NCBI GenBank assembly: GCA_000934385.1
Contig: KN880516.1
Span: forward strand, 28,994 to 92,993
DNA: 64,000 nt
Direction: 5' to 3'
Source: Cylindrobasidium torrendii FP15055 ss-10
Taxonomy: Eukaryota; Basidiomycota; Agaricomycetes; Agaricales; Physalacriaceae
The notes beneath the pieces were generated by a model, which did no database searches, was not told the origin of the DNA, and saw nothing but the letters and a program-made list of their open reading frames with translations. Below are positions 47,026-56,994 of the stretch, piece after piece. Within the stretch, counting starts at the first letter, position 1. Every line of letters begins with the position of its first letter. Made by a program: the position numbers and the translations under genes.

Positions 47026-48873
47026 ATGGGTCTAGTCTGCATCTTTGCGACACAAGCAACAGCATTGTGCGTATCCTCTATTCCACCGCATCCCATATCA
47101 CATCCACCCTCACCTTTTATTCGTACTGACACGTACTGTTCATTAGCTCTGCTTGTATCTCGTCTTTTGCAACCTTCGTCCTACGCATCGTGACCAAGCG
47201 TCGCCAATCCCGCTATCACCATCCCCGCCGCATCACTCTGTGTCTCCCCACATTCATGGCACTCTGTCTCGTCCTCAGAGACGTGTACTCTGCGCTGGGG
47301 TATCACTCAACCGTACTGGAGAATAGTCTCACAGCGACCAAGACGCTGCCATTGCCCCCCTCAGTTCCTATCGAGGGTGACCATGTCCCCATGAGGTACG
47401 TCGCCACAAATATATTGCTTCCCACAATGCTTACGCAGTACAGTGTCACTGGTATCCTTCTAGGCGCTGCCATTGTCTCCCTCTACGCCGTCCTGGTCGC
47501 CAAAGGATTTGTTGCCGACCACACACGCACGCTGCGCTCGACCTTCAGCTTCACGGATGCCTTCTTGACCATCGTTGTGCGCCCAGTGACCCGCAAAATA
47601 TACCGCTTCGCCTGGCGCACAGTCACACGCCTCGTTACTGGCCGGCCCATCCAGCTCTGGGTGTTCCGCTCACCAATAAACCGCAAGGATATGGCGCAGA
47701 ATGCTGTTCGTGCGATGGGCAATGTTGTGTATGCCGCTGTGTCTTTGATCGTTCCGAATTGCATGCCTCTTACCTACGCGCCACTGATGGCTGTCTACGA
47801 GCCTCTGATCAAGCCTTTGGTACCTCTTCCACTACTCAGCTTACTCTCCCCTGTGCTTGACCGCATTGATGTACGCGATATTGTTTACGATGCCCTCATC
47901 AAGCAGACACTCCTCTTCATCTAGCGCATCCTCCGCGGAATCACTACACACCGCAGGTTCAGTTTGAGCCCCCTCCAGCTGGCGAAGGACGTTCTTCTGG
48001 AGATACGCGACGCGACACAGGACGCCTTCGAGAACCTCATCCAGGACTTTGCATTTGGATATGCGGGGATGCTGCTTCCCAGCTCAATGCCACTGCTCTC
48101 TGTGTCGCTCTTGGCACCAACTGTGCTTCCGCTGGCATCCATTGCTGTGGCCGAGATGGTTATGCTTGTGCCATGGCACTGTTACGCGGCATATACAACG
48201 TATTTGGTTGTACTATTTTTCCAGACGGCACACCCCACCATGCTTGATATTGGGTTGCCAATTTATATTGCGGGTGTTGGTCTTGCCCGTCACGGTGTTG
48301 GATTCTTTGGCTGTTCGGAGGATAGCACAGCGGCGAAGGAAGTGGTGCAACATGCATCTGATGGTATGTGCTCTGTTGTTCTGGTAAAGTGATAAAGCTG
48401 ATGGTTTGGAAAGGTGTATCGACTCCAGAGAACGAGGAAATAGACACAGACATGGACACAGACCCAGCGGAATCCTCTGATGAGAGCGAGGACGAGTACG
48501 CTTCACGTGGGTGTCCCGTTCACCTTTGGGTTTATGTACCTTCATGGCTGAATGTGGACACAGATATCGAACTAGAAGAGAATGTCCTTCATGATGGCGA
48601 CAATAGTGATGCTGACAGTGGATACGGCACCGCAAAGTTGCGGAAGCGCGCCTCCGACGAGAGCTTGGACAGTGAGCACATTTGGATATTGGTGTGGACG
48701 GTCCCGCTAACGACGCGGTAGCAGATTCCGCAGCGGGCTTTCGAGAGGCGAGCAAGCAGAAGCCCGAGCCTGGAGAGGTTGATGCTCCCAGCGCTGGAAA
48801 CGGCACATCCAGCGACGACCAGATCAACGAAGAGACATGCTCTTCATCACTTGATGACGCGCCCATTCGCTAG
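47026..48873 (+). pseudogene. Multi-pass membrane protein with in-frame amber codon (copy 1)
   Basis: Exon 1 47026-47066 (MGLVCIFATQATAF), exon 2 from 47147 (SACISSFATFVLRIVTKRRQ). The frame runs to TAG at 47922-47924 and, after it, stays open in the same frame through a further hydrophobic half (PLLSVSLLAPTVLPLASIAV, LDIGLPIYIAGVGLA). An intron at 48364-48413 leads to a very acidic tail (EEIDTDMDTDPAESSDESED), then TAG at 48871-48873. The decayed second copy has TGG (Trp) where this one has TAG, so the stop is a nonsense change or a skipped segment: a 54-nt in-phase GTACGC...TAG intron ending exactly at this stop is possible. At least five membrane segments. Family not recognised. Downstream CCCH exons probably belonged to the same gene. 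Confidence 0.6.
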
Positions 48874-48876
48874 TGC

Positions 48877-49867
48877 ATGTACGTGAAGGTTTATGGGCTC
48901 TGCACCAAACAGTACGTTTCTCCAATTTCCGCATTCTAGCTATACCATGTACCCACGCTAATCCTACAGCAGGGACTGCCCGTTCTCACACGATATCGAG
49001 CCGGTTGACTGTCAGTTCTCGATAGCAGGATTCTGCAAGAATGGGTAGGTTCCCATGTTGTTTCTCTGAGAAACGGAACGCTGATGGGTGGTCGATAGGA
49101 AGAAATGCTTAAATTTCCATGTTGTTGTTGATGAACCCTCGTCGGTAGACGCCTCGGTGGATATGACTGGTGTCTCAGAGGCAGTCTATACTCCTTCGGA
49201 GCCGATGTATACTCCCGATGAGTCGACATGTACACCCCAAGTGCCGACGAATATTCCAGAGACGAGTTATGTACCCAGCACGCCGACCCATAGCTGTACT
49301 CCCCCGATGCCACATACTTCTCATGTGGCGATGTATGGTCCCCAGGAGCCGACCAACTTCCTACCGGCACCGTACACACCGCAGCCGACATATTTCTTCT
49401 GTCCCACGCCATATCCTCCCCCAGTGCCGATCTATATTCCACCACAACCACAACCACAACCACAACCACAGTCACGCGTGCCGCCAACACCTTGCTACTA
49501 CCAACCAACCAACCCAAGCTGCTCTGCTCAGCCATCTGGCCCCTACTCCTCCAACGACCTCCTCAAACCTCGACAGCACATATCCCAGAGCAGCGCCGCA
49601 GCACGCAACGCTCGTCGAATTACACTGCTGAAGCGCTGGGCGCTCATCGTCTGCGCTGCGTCGGGCAACAATAAGCACCCTGCCATCCAGGTCGTCGTGG
49701 GTGCGGCGCCGCCCGACGCGAGTATGAGGCTTATTAGTGTTGCGTTGGTGAGGAGGACGGCGAGGGCGGTGTGTGAGGAGTATGTTGAGCGCGGGTCGAG
49801 GTGTGCACCTACTGGTCTTATGCGTAAGATTGCGTACGTGCTTGAGCTGCATGGGATGGGAATGTAG
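48877..49867 (+). CDS. Tandem CCCH zinc-finger, Pro-rich protein
   Basis: Exons 48877-48911, 48973-49044, 49099-49867 give 291 aa. The N-terminus holds two CCCH fingers: CTKQDCPFSHD and CQFSIAGFCKNGKKCLNFH (C-x7-C-x5-C-x3-H), a type that binds RNA. The first finger lacks its first Cys in this model; a Cys codon (TGC, 48874-48876) sits between the ATG at 48877 and the TAG at 48871, at the right spacing (C-x8-C), so the finger was complete when this region was read through from the upstream gene. The middle is Pro/Thr/Tyr-rich with a (CAACCA)n-encoded Pro-Gln repeat near 49440-49470. The end (LLKRWALIVCAASGNN) is ordered-looking. It may be an independent gene or the severed 3' half of the membrane gene. 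Confidence 0.6.
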
Positions 49868-50299
49868 GCGGGAGGATGTGTCCTATGCTTTGTAGTGTTC
49901 ATTTCGGTTGTAGGCTCTTAACTACTTTTCATACAATGTTCTGCAAATGTTCAGCATTCAAGGTTGATTGATGGTCAGTCTTGTCATGAGGATAACATGC
50001 CGAAGTCGGGATATCTGACTTCTCAAGAGCTATGGGGGCTGCAGAGTGCTACAGTGCCATATTGGTGTAAATATGCCGCTGTGGCTGTGGAAAGACATCT
50101 AGCGCTGAAAAGGTGAACAAGGAGATTCATACGTGACAACACTCAATGGATGAGGTTTGAATTCCATTCGACATCAGTACTCTTCAAATTTCTGCAGCGA
50201 ATCATTGACAACTCTAGCTTGATGAACCTGACTGTTGGACGTCGTCGAGGTATGTACTATGCACACAGTATACGCTCAAAAATCTGTACTGCATAGTTA

Positions 50300-50545
50300 T
50301 ATAACAGCGTCCACGTGTCTCGCCAGACAACCAAGGGGGCCTGCAGGATTGAACTCGCAGTGCGAGTACTATGACCTGCAGGGGTACTGACAAGGTGCTG
50401 TTTCCATCAGAGGCTTCTGTTATACCATACAGGCTGAGATGTGTTTTATTGAGACTGGTTAGCACCTGTCTTTCACGAGGAAAAGGGGCTGTGAAGGGAG
50501 AGATAAGGAGTCACGGAGGCAACGCCACACTGATCGCGCTCTGTT
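50300..50545 (-). repeat. Dispersed repeat with Pol III box-like sequences, copy 1
   Basis: Homologous to the right arm of the inverted repeat at 59558-59838, including the outer segment with ggggct and ctgatcgcg. On the minus strand it contains an A box-like TATGGTATAACAG near 50430 and, about 75 nt on, a B box-like GCGAGTTCAATCC near 50350 that fits the RGTTCRANNCC consensus of tRNA genes. No cloverleaf that would make it a working tRNA was found. Confidence 0.6.
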
Positions 50546-50774
50546 CAGTTGACTCCCGAAATGGTAACTTAATAACACCATAATGATGGAAGGCGCGATC
50601 GCATCGGTTGTAAGCTCTCCGATTGTGGGTTGGTTGTGGGCGAAGCTTGTGCACTGTGCACACCGAGCCAAAGCCGTTGCCGCGTGCCCTCTGGCGTGGT
50701 TAAAGTCCCCCGGCAGAACATGTCGTTGAGGCGTGGACTGGCTTCGAGGCCATTGCGCCGCCCTGAAGCGTCAT

Positions 50775-50870
50775 GTGGCGTGCCGACATCCGGCTGGCGG
50801 ACTTGGCGATCATCAGATCCAGATCAGATCAGGTTTAAAAGCCTGTCGCTTCGAATTATTCAATGCAGAC
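50775..50870 (+). promoter_or_regulatory. Conserved promoter block A
   Basis: About 95 bp shared with 55469-55566 and 60175-60270, each directly upstream of a member of the same gene family. It opens with GTGGCGTGCCGACATCCGGC, holds a GATC-rich repeat, then TTTAAAAGCCTGTCGC. The TTTAAAA (50834-50840) lies only about 31 bp upstream of the ATG. Indels between copies do not preserve frame, so it is not coding. Confidence 0.7.
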
Positions 50871-52295
50871 ATGTCTACTCTTGCTACCACCAACAACGCC
50901 GCAGACAGGCTGTGCTACATCTACTCTATCCCGATCGACGGGCGCGACGACATCGCCTCGCGCACGGTCATTCGGAATGCATATCACTCTAAGCTCACGC
51001 TGCATGATTATAGTCCGACCGCGACACTGTACAACGCATTGCTCAAAGGCGACTGCCAGAGCGACATTTCAAACGCCCGTTCTGAACAAGCGCTTCTTGT
51101 GCGTCCATTTTCAATATCTCGCCGTGGTTTGGGCTCAGTTCTGTTTCGCATAGCAACTAGGCGATGCCCTCGACCGAGTAGCCATCGAACCAGGAAGCAA
51201 AGTCACCGTCTTTTGTGACTCTACGAGGTTGCACATAGAGGATGGTAAGCCTGTCGGCACGTTGTCTCCCAGTCTCCCTGACTCGCCTACAGTTCTAAAA
51301 CCCATTCTCGAAGGGAAATGCGACCTCAAACTTCTCGCTACCTACTTCGACCCCAAGGCTACAATCGGCTTGTGCTGGGTCGCCTGCAGGCTCATCGACC
51401 TCCATCAGCAGGATATGGCCATCGAGTTCGCACCCCTCAGCGACACTCATCGGCTGCGTTTCGCAGGCTTGGACGAAGCACCTCTTCAGCACACGCCGGA
51501 CTATGACCGAGGTGTCGTCCCCCTTCTGGATCGTATAACTCAGCTCTACGGAAAGGCGATGACCAAGCCCAAATATCAAATCCATGTTGCCCCACTCCAG
51601 AGCATGCACATGGTCGTCCACGAGCGTTACCCCAAGTTGCCCTACTGTGACTATCCCGCATATATTCCTGTATTGCCTGATGTGTCCAGCCACAAAGTCG
51701 TTGGTGATGGCGTTCGCAAGCTCCTAGCCGGCGAGCTCCGCCCCGCTACAGCCCCGGAAGACCTCGCTCAGTCCTCCGACGCCGTGGAGGCTGAGGGCAA
51801 GACGCGGTCAACAAACGGTGCGTGGGCATGTTTTCCTGGTGGTTATGCTCTGACATTCTCCCAGGCACCGCCCAGGCCGACACGTCGCGGCAGCTGCGGC
51901 TCTCCACCCAGCGCGCATCTGCTGCTTCCTTGAAGGGCAAGGAGAATAGGGAATCCCGCAACGGTACGCTCCTTGTCCACCTCATCATGCTCTCTCATTT
52001 CACTGCATCGCTAGTACCCCTTGTTCGCCCAAGGAAGCGCTCATCGGATTCCGATGAGATGCAAGAGCAGAAGGCCAAGCGTCGCCGTTTTGGAGTCTAC
52101 GAAGACGATAGTATCTCCGGCGCGCGGCGCGTTGGCCGCCCCAGTATTGCTGGAGGTGCCGACGCGGTGTCCACTCGAGCACCTGTGCTACGACAGCGGG
52201 TTCAAGTCACCGCTGGAGGCAGACGTGCCTTCAACCGTGGCTCAAAGGGCTCATCATGGTACATCGTTCTCACAGTTAGTGCGAGTTTGACCTGA
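50871..52295 (+). CDS. Unrecognised three-copy family, copy A
   Basis: Start MSTLATTNNAADRLCYIYSI at 50871. Introns follow ARSEQALL (GTGCGT...TAG, then QLGDALDRVAIEPGSKVTVF), HIED, the first SPLIT near 51818 (RSTN to GTAQADTSRQL), and ESRN (to VPLVRPRKRSSDSDE). The end is at TGA 52293-52295, though a further intron there is possible. The core has a conserved block LATYFDPKATIGLCWVACRL shared by all copies. The C-terminus has a bipartite-looking basic signal (RPRKRSSDSDE ... KAKRRR), implying nuclear localisation. No known domain is recognised. Copies B and C share introns, block order and the promoter. Confidence 0.75.
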
Positions 52296-52609
52296 CCAGC
52301 ATCTTTAGATTTTGCAGGTACTACCGTCCTTTGATAGAGTGCCATACGATGTTTGGAGTTCGTTTGGCTATTTGGTATCACGGTCGTCACAACTGCATTA
52401 CTTCCTATTCTTCACTATCCATTTTCACGGTTTTTCCGTGCTTCCAAATTACACATACTTCATGTTTGAGGACTGTTGGCCCTCTCTGCATTTCCATCTT
52501 GCGGAGGCTGCAATAAGTGTGGAAGAGCGTGCGTTCGAGCGCAAGAGTGGCATGACAGAGAGATGGTGAGTGTAAAGTGGTAAACACCACACACGGCGTT
52601 GACAGCGTC
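52296..52609. other. Spacer 3' of copy A
   Basis: Contains an alternative continuation of copy A's last frame to about 52516, but nothing supports it strongly. No other gene. Confidence 0.4.
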
Positions 52610-52860
52610 AGAGGTGGTTAACGCGGAGTGGGTGCGATGGGCAAAGACTGAGGTGTGACCAGTTTGATTGGAGTCTTGGTCGAAGACCAGCAGATAAGCC
52701 CGGTCTGAAAGAAGACGAAGTTGGCTTGACTGATGATCTGGCTTGACTGAAAACGCACTTGTTTTTGTACTACTTTTCCGCTTCTTTGGTTCGAACCAGT
52801 CCGTCGAAGAGCCTCCTTCTCTCTTCCGTTTGCCCCTTGCACTACTTCATAATTGAGAAT
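52610..52860 (-). pseudogene. Fragment of the AlkB/CUE/GRF gene
   Basis: The minus strand reads ANGREKEALRRTGSNQRSGK, then ICWSSTKTPIKLVTPQSLPI. At the nucleotide level it matches 57130-57400 of the AlkB gene, the linker after the CUE domain (aaacggaagagagaa, aagccgaacttcg-type repeats, caaactggtcac). Only the linker is present; the CUE, dioxygenase and GRF parts are absent. It is a broken duplicate in opposite orientation, not a gene. Confidence 0.65.
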
Positions 52861-53109
52861 GTGAGCTGCAGCGGCCTATGCATTATGGGTCGCCATTGTG
52901 CAGCATAACACGTCGAGTGCCATTTCCTGGCTATCCACAGCAGAGCTTTCGTGTCCATTTTTGCAGTAATCAGCCAAGGTGGAGTTGAAATTGAGGGTAT
53001 GGAGCGTGTAAAAGATGCGATGGTGATGGAGTAATGCAGAGCGCGTTTGGTCGTGTCTGCCTCCGAGTTGATTGTCGCCGACTCGCCATGTACTTGGCGA
53101 TCAGACGCG

Positions 53110-55080
53110 CCCTTTCAACTTTCTTCCTTCCATCGTGCCGAAGTGTCTCGCACAGGAAACACCAGAAGCTTACCTTCGATTCTTCACCGCATTTATGTCA
53201 AAACGGTTCGGATTTTGGAGAAGACACTTGGAGCAGCCACCGCGGCGGATAGCTGGCCGACCAATAAAACAGAACTTCAGCAGCCAGCTTCAGTACTCAT
53301 TCCGACTAGCGGCGGGGATGGGATTGGGAGGGAAGATGCTGACCCACTTTAGTTAGTTTTGAATCTTCGTTCCCCACATACTCGAAGCACTTGCTTAAAG
53401 TCATCTTTAGCATGCTCAACGCGAGGCGCCTTCGACACGATGATTTGGCCGTTTTGGGAACGTTGCACTTGGAAATGTGGAACCTCTAGACGATACCCCG
53501 GGAAAGACTCAAAGCAATGCACGCTTTCTCTTCTGCCGCCCCCACCAAAGCAATCAACAGCGCATACAACATCACCAGCAGGAATGCAGTCCGCTTGGAA
53601 ATCCCTATCGGCGACGAAGGCCTTGCTTCACATTATTTCGAACCCACGCGCCGCAACTTTTGGGATTATTGGCCTGCTCCGCACATCCGCGACACACATT
53701 GTGCGTATCCCACCACATCCCACATCCCACATCCCATTCACCGTCACCTTTTATCCATACTTATGCGTATTATCCTTTAGCTCTGCTTGCATTTCGTCTC
53801 TTGGAACATTCATCCTACGGATCGTAGTCAAGCCATGCCAATCCTGCCATCACCATCCTCGGCGCATCACCCTAGGTTTTCCAACACTCAAGGCACTCTG
53901 CCTCGTCCTCAAAGACGTGTGACCTGCGCTCCCATGTCAATTCAATGTACTGGAGAACAATCTTACGGCGACCAAGACGCTGCTATTGGCATCTGTCTTT
54001 GGAACGTCCTCCGCTGCTTGGCTCACTCTCCCTTGCGCTTGACCGCATCGATATCGCCTAGTACGACGCCGTCATTAAGCAGACGCTCCTCTTTGTCTGG
54101 CGCATACTCCGAGGAATTGCTACATGCCGCTGGTTCCGTCTGCGACCCCTCAAGCTAGCAAAGGACGTCTTTATGGCACACCTTCGAAAACCTTATGCAG
54201 GACCTTGTGTTCGTACATGCGAGGATGCCACTTCTTAGGCCAGTGCTGCTTTCTGTATTCACTGATATCTCCGTCTACGCTTCCGTCAGCATCCATCGCT
54301 GTGACCGAGATGTTTGCGCTCGTCCCATGGCACTTTTATGCGGCCTATGCAACATGTCTCGTTGAGCTGTTTTTCGAGACAGCGCACTACACCACACTCG
54401 ATATTGGGCTACCCTTTTGCATTGCGGGCCTTCTTGTCAGCTCTTTGATTCTCCGTGGAACAACAAGGATGGGGCGCGAGATGCATTCGATGGTACGTGC
54501 TTGGCTCTGGGCAAGCGCCGGAGCTGATGGTTTTTGAGAAGTGCATTGACTTCAAATGACATAGACTTGGACTTGGGCGCGTACAGGAATCCTTTGGTGA
54601 GAACGAGAAGGAGCAGGCTTTGAAGTGTTCTCTTCGTACTTCATCTGGGACCCAAGCTAAATTTGGACGCAGGCATCAAGCTAGAGGAGACTGCCCTTTG
54701 TGATGGCGACGACAGCGACGCCGGCAGTAGACACCGCAAGATTGCGGAAGCACGCCTCGAACGAGAGCTCGGATAGTGAGCGCATTTTGCTTTTGTCGTA
54801 GATTATCCCTCTGATAATTCAGTCGCAGATTCCGCGGTGGGCTCTCATGAGGGGTCCGAGCAGGAGGCTGAGGTTATCGATAAGAAGGTATACACCAACT
54901 TTCATGTTGCTCTTGATGACTCCTTGCCAATGGACGCCGTGGTGGATATTCCTTCAACTATTCCAGAAACGACCTATGATCCTTTGGAGCTGGCATTTAC
55001 TCCTCAGGACTTCTCAGCGAACGAATGTACCAGAGACAAATCATACATACATGTCATGGTTCGGGGCCGCTGGTGATACT
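53110..55080 (+). pseudogene. Decayed copy 2 of the membrane/CCCH gene
   Basis: Homology to 46480-49200 runs through the whole block. SACISSLGTFILRIVVKPCQ continues to LCLVLKDV, where TGA (53920-53922) replaces the Tyr codon TAC of copy 1. About 450-500 bp encoding the central membrane segments are then missing. A second stop (GCC TAG TAC) follows, then LLFVWRILRGIATCRWFRLR with Trp where copy 1 has amber, then VTEMFALVPWHFYAAYATCL. The acidic tail joins directly to KKVYTNFHVALDDSL, the counterpart of KKCLNFHVVVDE, so the CCCH region is deleted. The TATA box of copy 1 is replaced by AGACTCAAAG. It is non-functional. Confidence 0.8.
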
Positions 55081-55400
55081 TTAGAGTGCACACAACGCAG
55101 ATTCATTGAACACAAGTCTATTGTGCCCTGCCCTGCTAAGTCAAAAGAGGTTTCCATGTTTTCCGATTGTAATTTTCCACTCTCCGTGAGTACCAAGATA
55201 TTGTGACTGCGATCTACAAGAAAGTCGTCAACGTAGTGCCCTCACTCAAAATACTGCCAGAGACCCCGGGCCATGACCTGAGCCCAAGTTTGTGCAGTGG
55301 CCCTCTCATGTCCTTCGTCAATCGGTGGGCAGCAGGAGATGAACTCGCAACGTCTTACGTTCTCCATCCTTTTATATTTCTTCAATGAAGCTTCTCAGGT
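55050..55400. repeat. Dispersed repeat, copy 2 (partial)
   Basis: Matches 59355-59700, covering the end of the left arm, the spacer and the start of the right arm of the inverted repeat. The right part is cut off after gaactcgcaacgtcttacg, so the A box-like half of the tRNA-like arm is missing. It overlaps the last bases of the wrecked membrane/CCCH copy. Confidence 0.6.
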
Positions 55401-55468
55401 TCGAATTCGTGCGTATGCGTGATTGCATGCAGCTGGTGTATCATACAAGGCAGCCATAAGTCTTCGTA

Positions 55469-55566
55469 TGGCGTGCCGACATCCGGCTGGCGGACTTACT
55501 AGTGGCGATCATCAGATCTGGTTTAAAAGCCTGTCGCAGCTCGCTTTTCAACTATTAAACGCGACC
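55469..55566 (+). promoter_or_regulatory. Conserved promoter block B
   Basis: Second copy of the block found at 50775 and 60175, with a 6-bp insertion and a shortened GATC repeat. TTTAAAAGCCTGTCGC is intact, and the ATG lies about 38 bp after TTTAAAA. Confidence 0.68.
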
Positions 55567-56483
55567 ATGCAATCTTTTTCTTTTACCGCGGGGATGGACA
55601 TGACACGATACAGCTACATTTTTGTTTCTCCTGCCAGTCGGCGCAACTTCATCGCCCGGACTCTCACGCGTAACGCATTCTCGAGGGTATACATCCAGCG
55701 GGACCACCTACCCAAACAGAGACTCTGCCCCAAATCCAAGTCTTCTGTTCACTCAAGGGACGTTCCCGCGTATGCTCAGCCGTGTCAGGCTCTCTGGGTG
55801 CGCATCCTGTACCATCTCGCCAAGGTCTAATGACTTAGTTTTTTCATCACGTAGCAATTGGGCGAGGCGCTCGCTCGTGTGCACGTTGTCTCTGACAATG
55901 GAGTAATTGTCTATTGCGACCAAAAGAGATGTTTCACTGAAGAGGGTGCGTCCATGATGAGCATGTCGTCCTTGACTCCTCTTGACTCGCTTGTAGTTCT
56001 TGCCCGCATCATTCACGGAAACTGTGATATTCAAGAGCTCGCCAAGTTCTTCTGTCCTACTGCAACTGCTAGCCTCTGCTGGATCGCCTGCAAGCTGATT
56101 GACATTCAACTGCAAGGCGCCACTATCCAATTTCTTTCGATCCGCCCCGAGCAACAGCTATCTCTTGCCCGTTTGGAAAGTATTTCCCCTGAGGATACGC
56201 CAGAATACGACCTGAATCCGCCCTCTCTGCTCCAATATACCCTCAGTCTGATCACGAAGGCAGAAAGCGACGCCAAACATCACCGCTATCTCAAAATACT
56301 CAAGACGATGGTGGAAGCCTGCGCCGACATGGAGAAAGGTTTCTATCTCGCTTAATTTCTTCTGAAGTGCATTCTGATCTTGCTCTCTTAGAATCTGGGG
56401 CACGTCCAGGGAAGAGGTCGTCCGATTCCGACGACATGCGGGAGCCCAAATCCAATGCCCGCCAGGTTGGGAACCGTTCCTAA
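55567..56483 (+). CDS. Unrecognised three-copy family, copy B (short)
   Basis: Start MQSFSFTAGMDMTRYSYIFV at 55567. The intron after QALW (GTGCGC...TAG) leads to QLGEALARVHVVSDNGVIVY. A second intron, after FTEE, leads to VLARIIHGNCDIQELAKFFC, then SLCWIACKLIDIQLQGATI, the family block. A third, after ADMEK, leads to ESGARPGKRSSDSDDMREPK and TAA at 56481-56483. All frames and splice sites hold. It is shorter than copies A and C: the tail after the GKRSSDSD signal is only about 15 residues. It sits downstream of the ruined membrane-gene copy, as copy A sits downstream of copy 1, so the pair moved together. Confidence 0.73.
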
Positions 56484-56994
56484 TGCTCATCGCCGTAAAT
56501 ATCTTCCTGTTCATGTTAATTAGCTACCGAGCATCACTGTCCTTACATCGTTACTACTATCTTCTGGGGTGTACGCATACTACTACAACAATGTACTCTT
56601 GTCAATGATATGAGTCCGTCAAGACCGTCAGTTTCCAGCTGTATACGCGGCTTGGTTGGAACCTTGGGCTTGAGTTTCGACTGTAGAACAAGGTAGCTAC
56701 CTTGTTATTGCTTTGGCCTTGGCGGGCAGCCGACGAGCGCTTGCGGTCCTTGCCTAAAAAGTTTCGCTTAAGTATCATGGGACGAATGTTATCTCTTCCA
56801 GACAGTTACGAGGCTCTCACAGACCGCCAGTGGACAGAAGAAAGCAATATTTCATGAGTGTTCGAAGCCGGCACGGAGCCGACGCAATGATCTACACGGA
56901 AGCAGACATGATCGGACGCGCTCTCTGCATGACTCCATCACCACCGCATCTTTTTCACTTTATCTCGACTTTCACTTGACTGATTAACCTAAGA
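56484..56994. other. Spacer of about 510 bp
   Basis: Between family copy B and the AlkB gene; presumed AlkB promoter. No gene seen. Confidence 0.45.

Larger units (their letters stand above)
49868..50870. other. Spacer containing the tRNA-like repeat and promoter block A
   Basis: Holds repeat copy 1 (about 50300-50545) and the conserved promoter block A (50775-50870). The first 400 bp show no gene. Confidence 0.5.

Noticed and set aside
47026..48873. HVA22/REEP-type membrane protein
   Set aside because: Several membrane segments and a mixed-charge tail suggested it, but the conserved residues of that family are not seen.
50733..50870. Upstream extension of family copy A to an ATG at 50733
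   Set aside because: The extension covers the promoter block; insertions and deletions between the three blocks do not keep the frame, and a TTTAAAA lies inside it.
52786..52800. GGTTCGAACC, a perfect B box-like sequence, as part of a tRNA gene
   Set aside because: No A box or cloverleaf around it; it lies in the AlkB linker fragment, where the parent gene has a related sequence.
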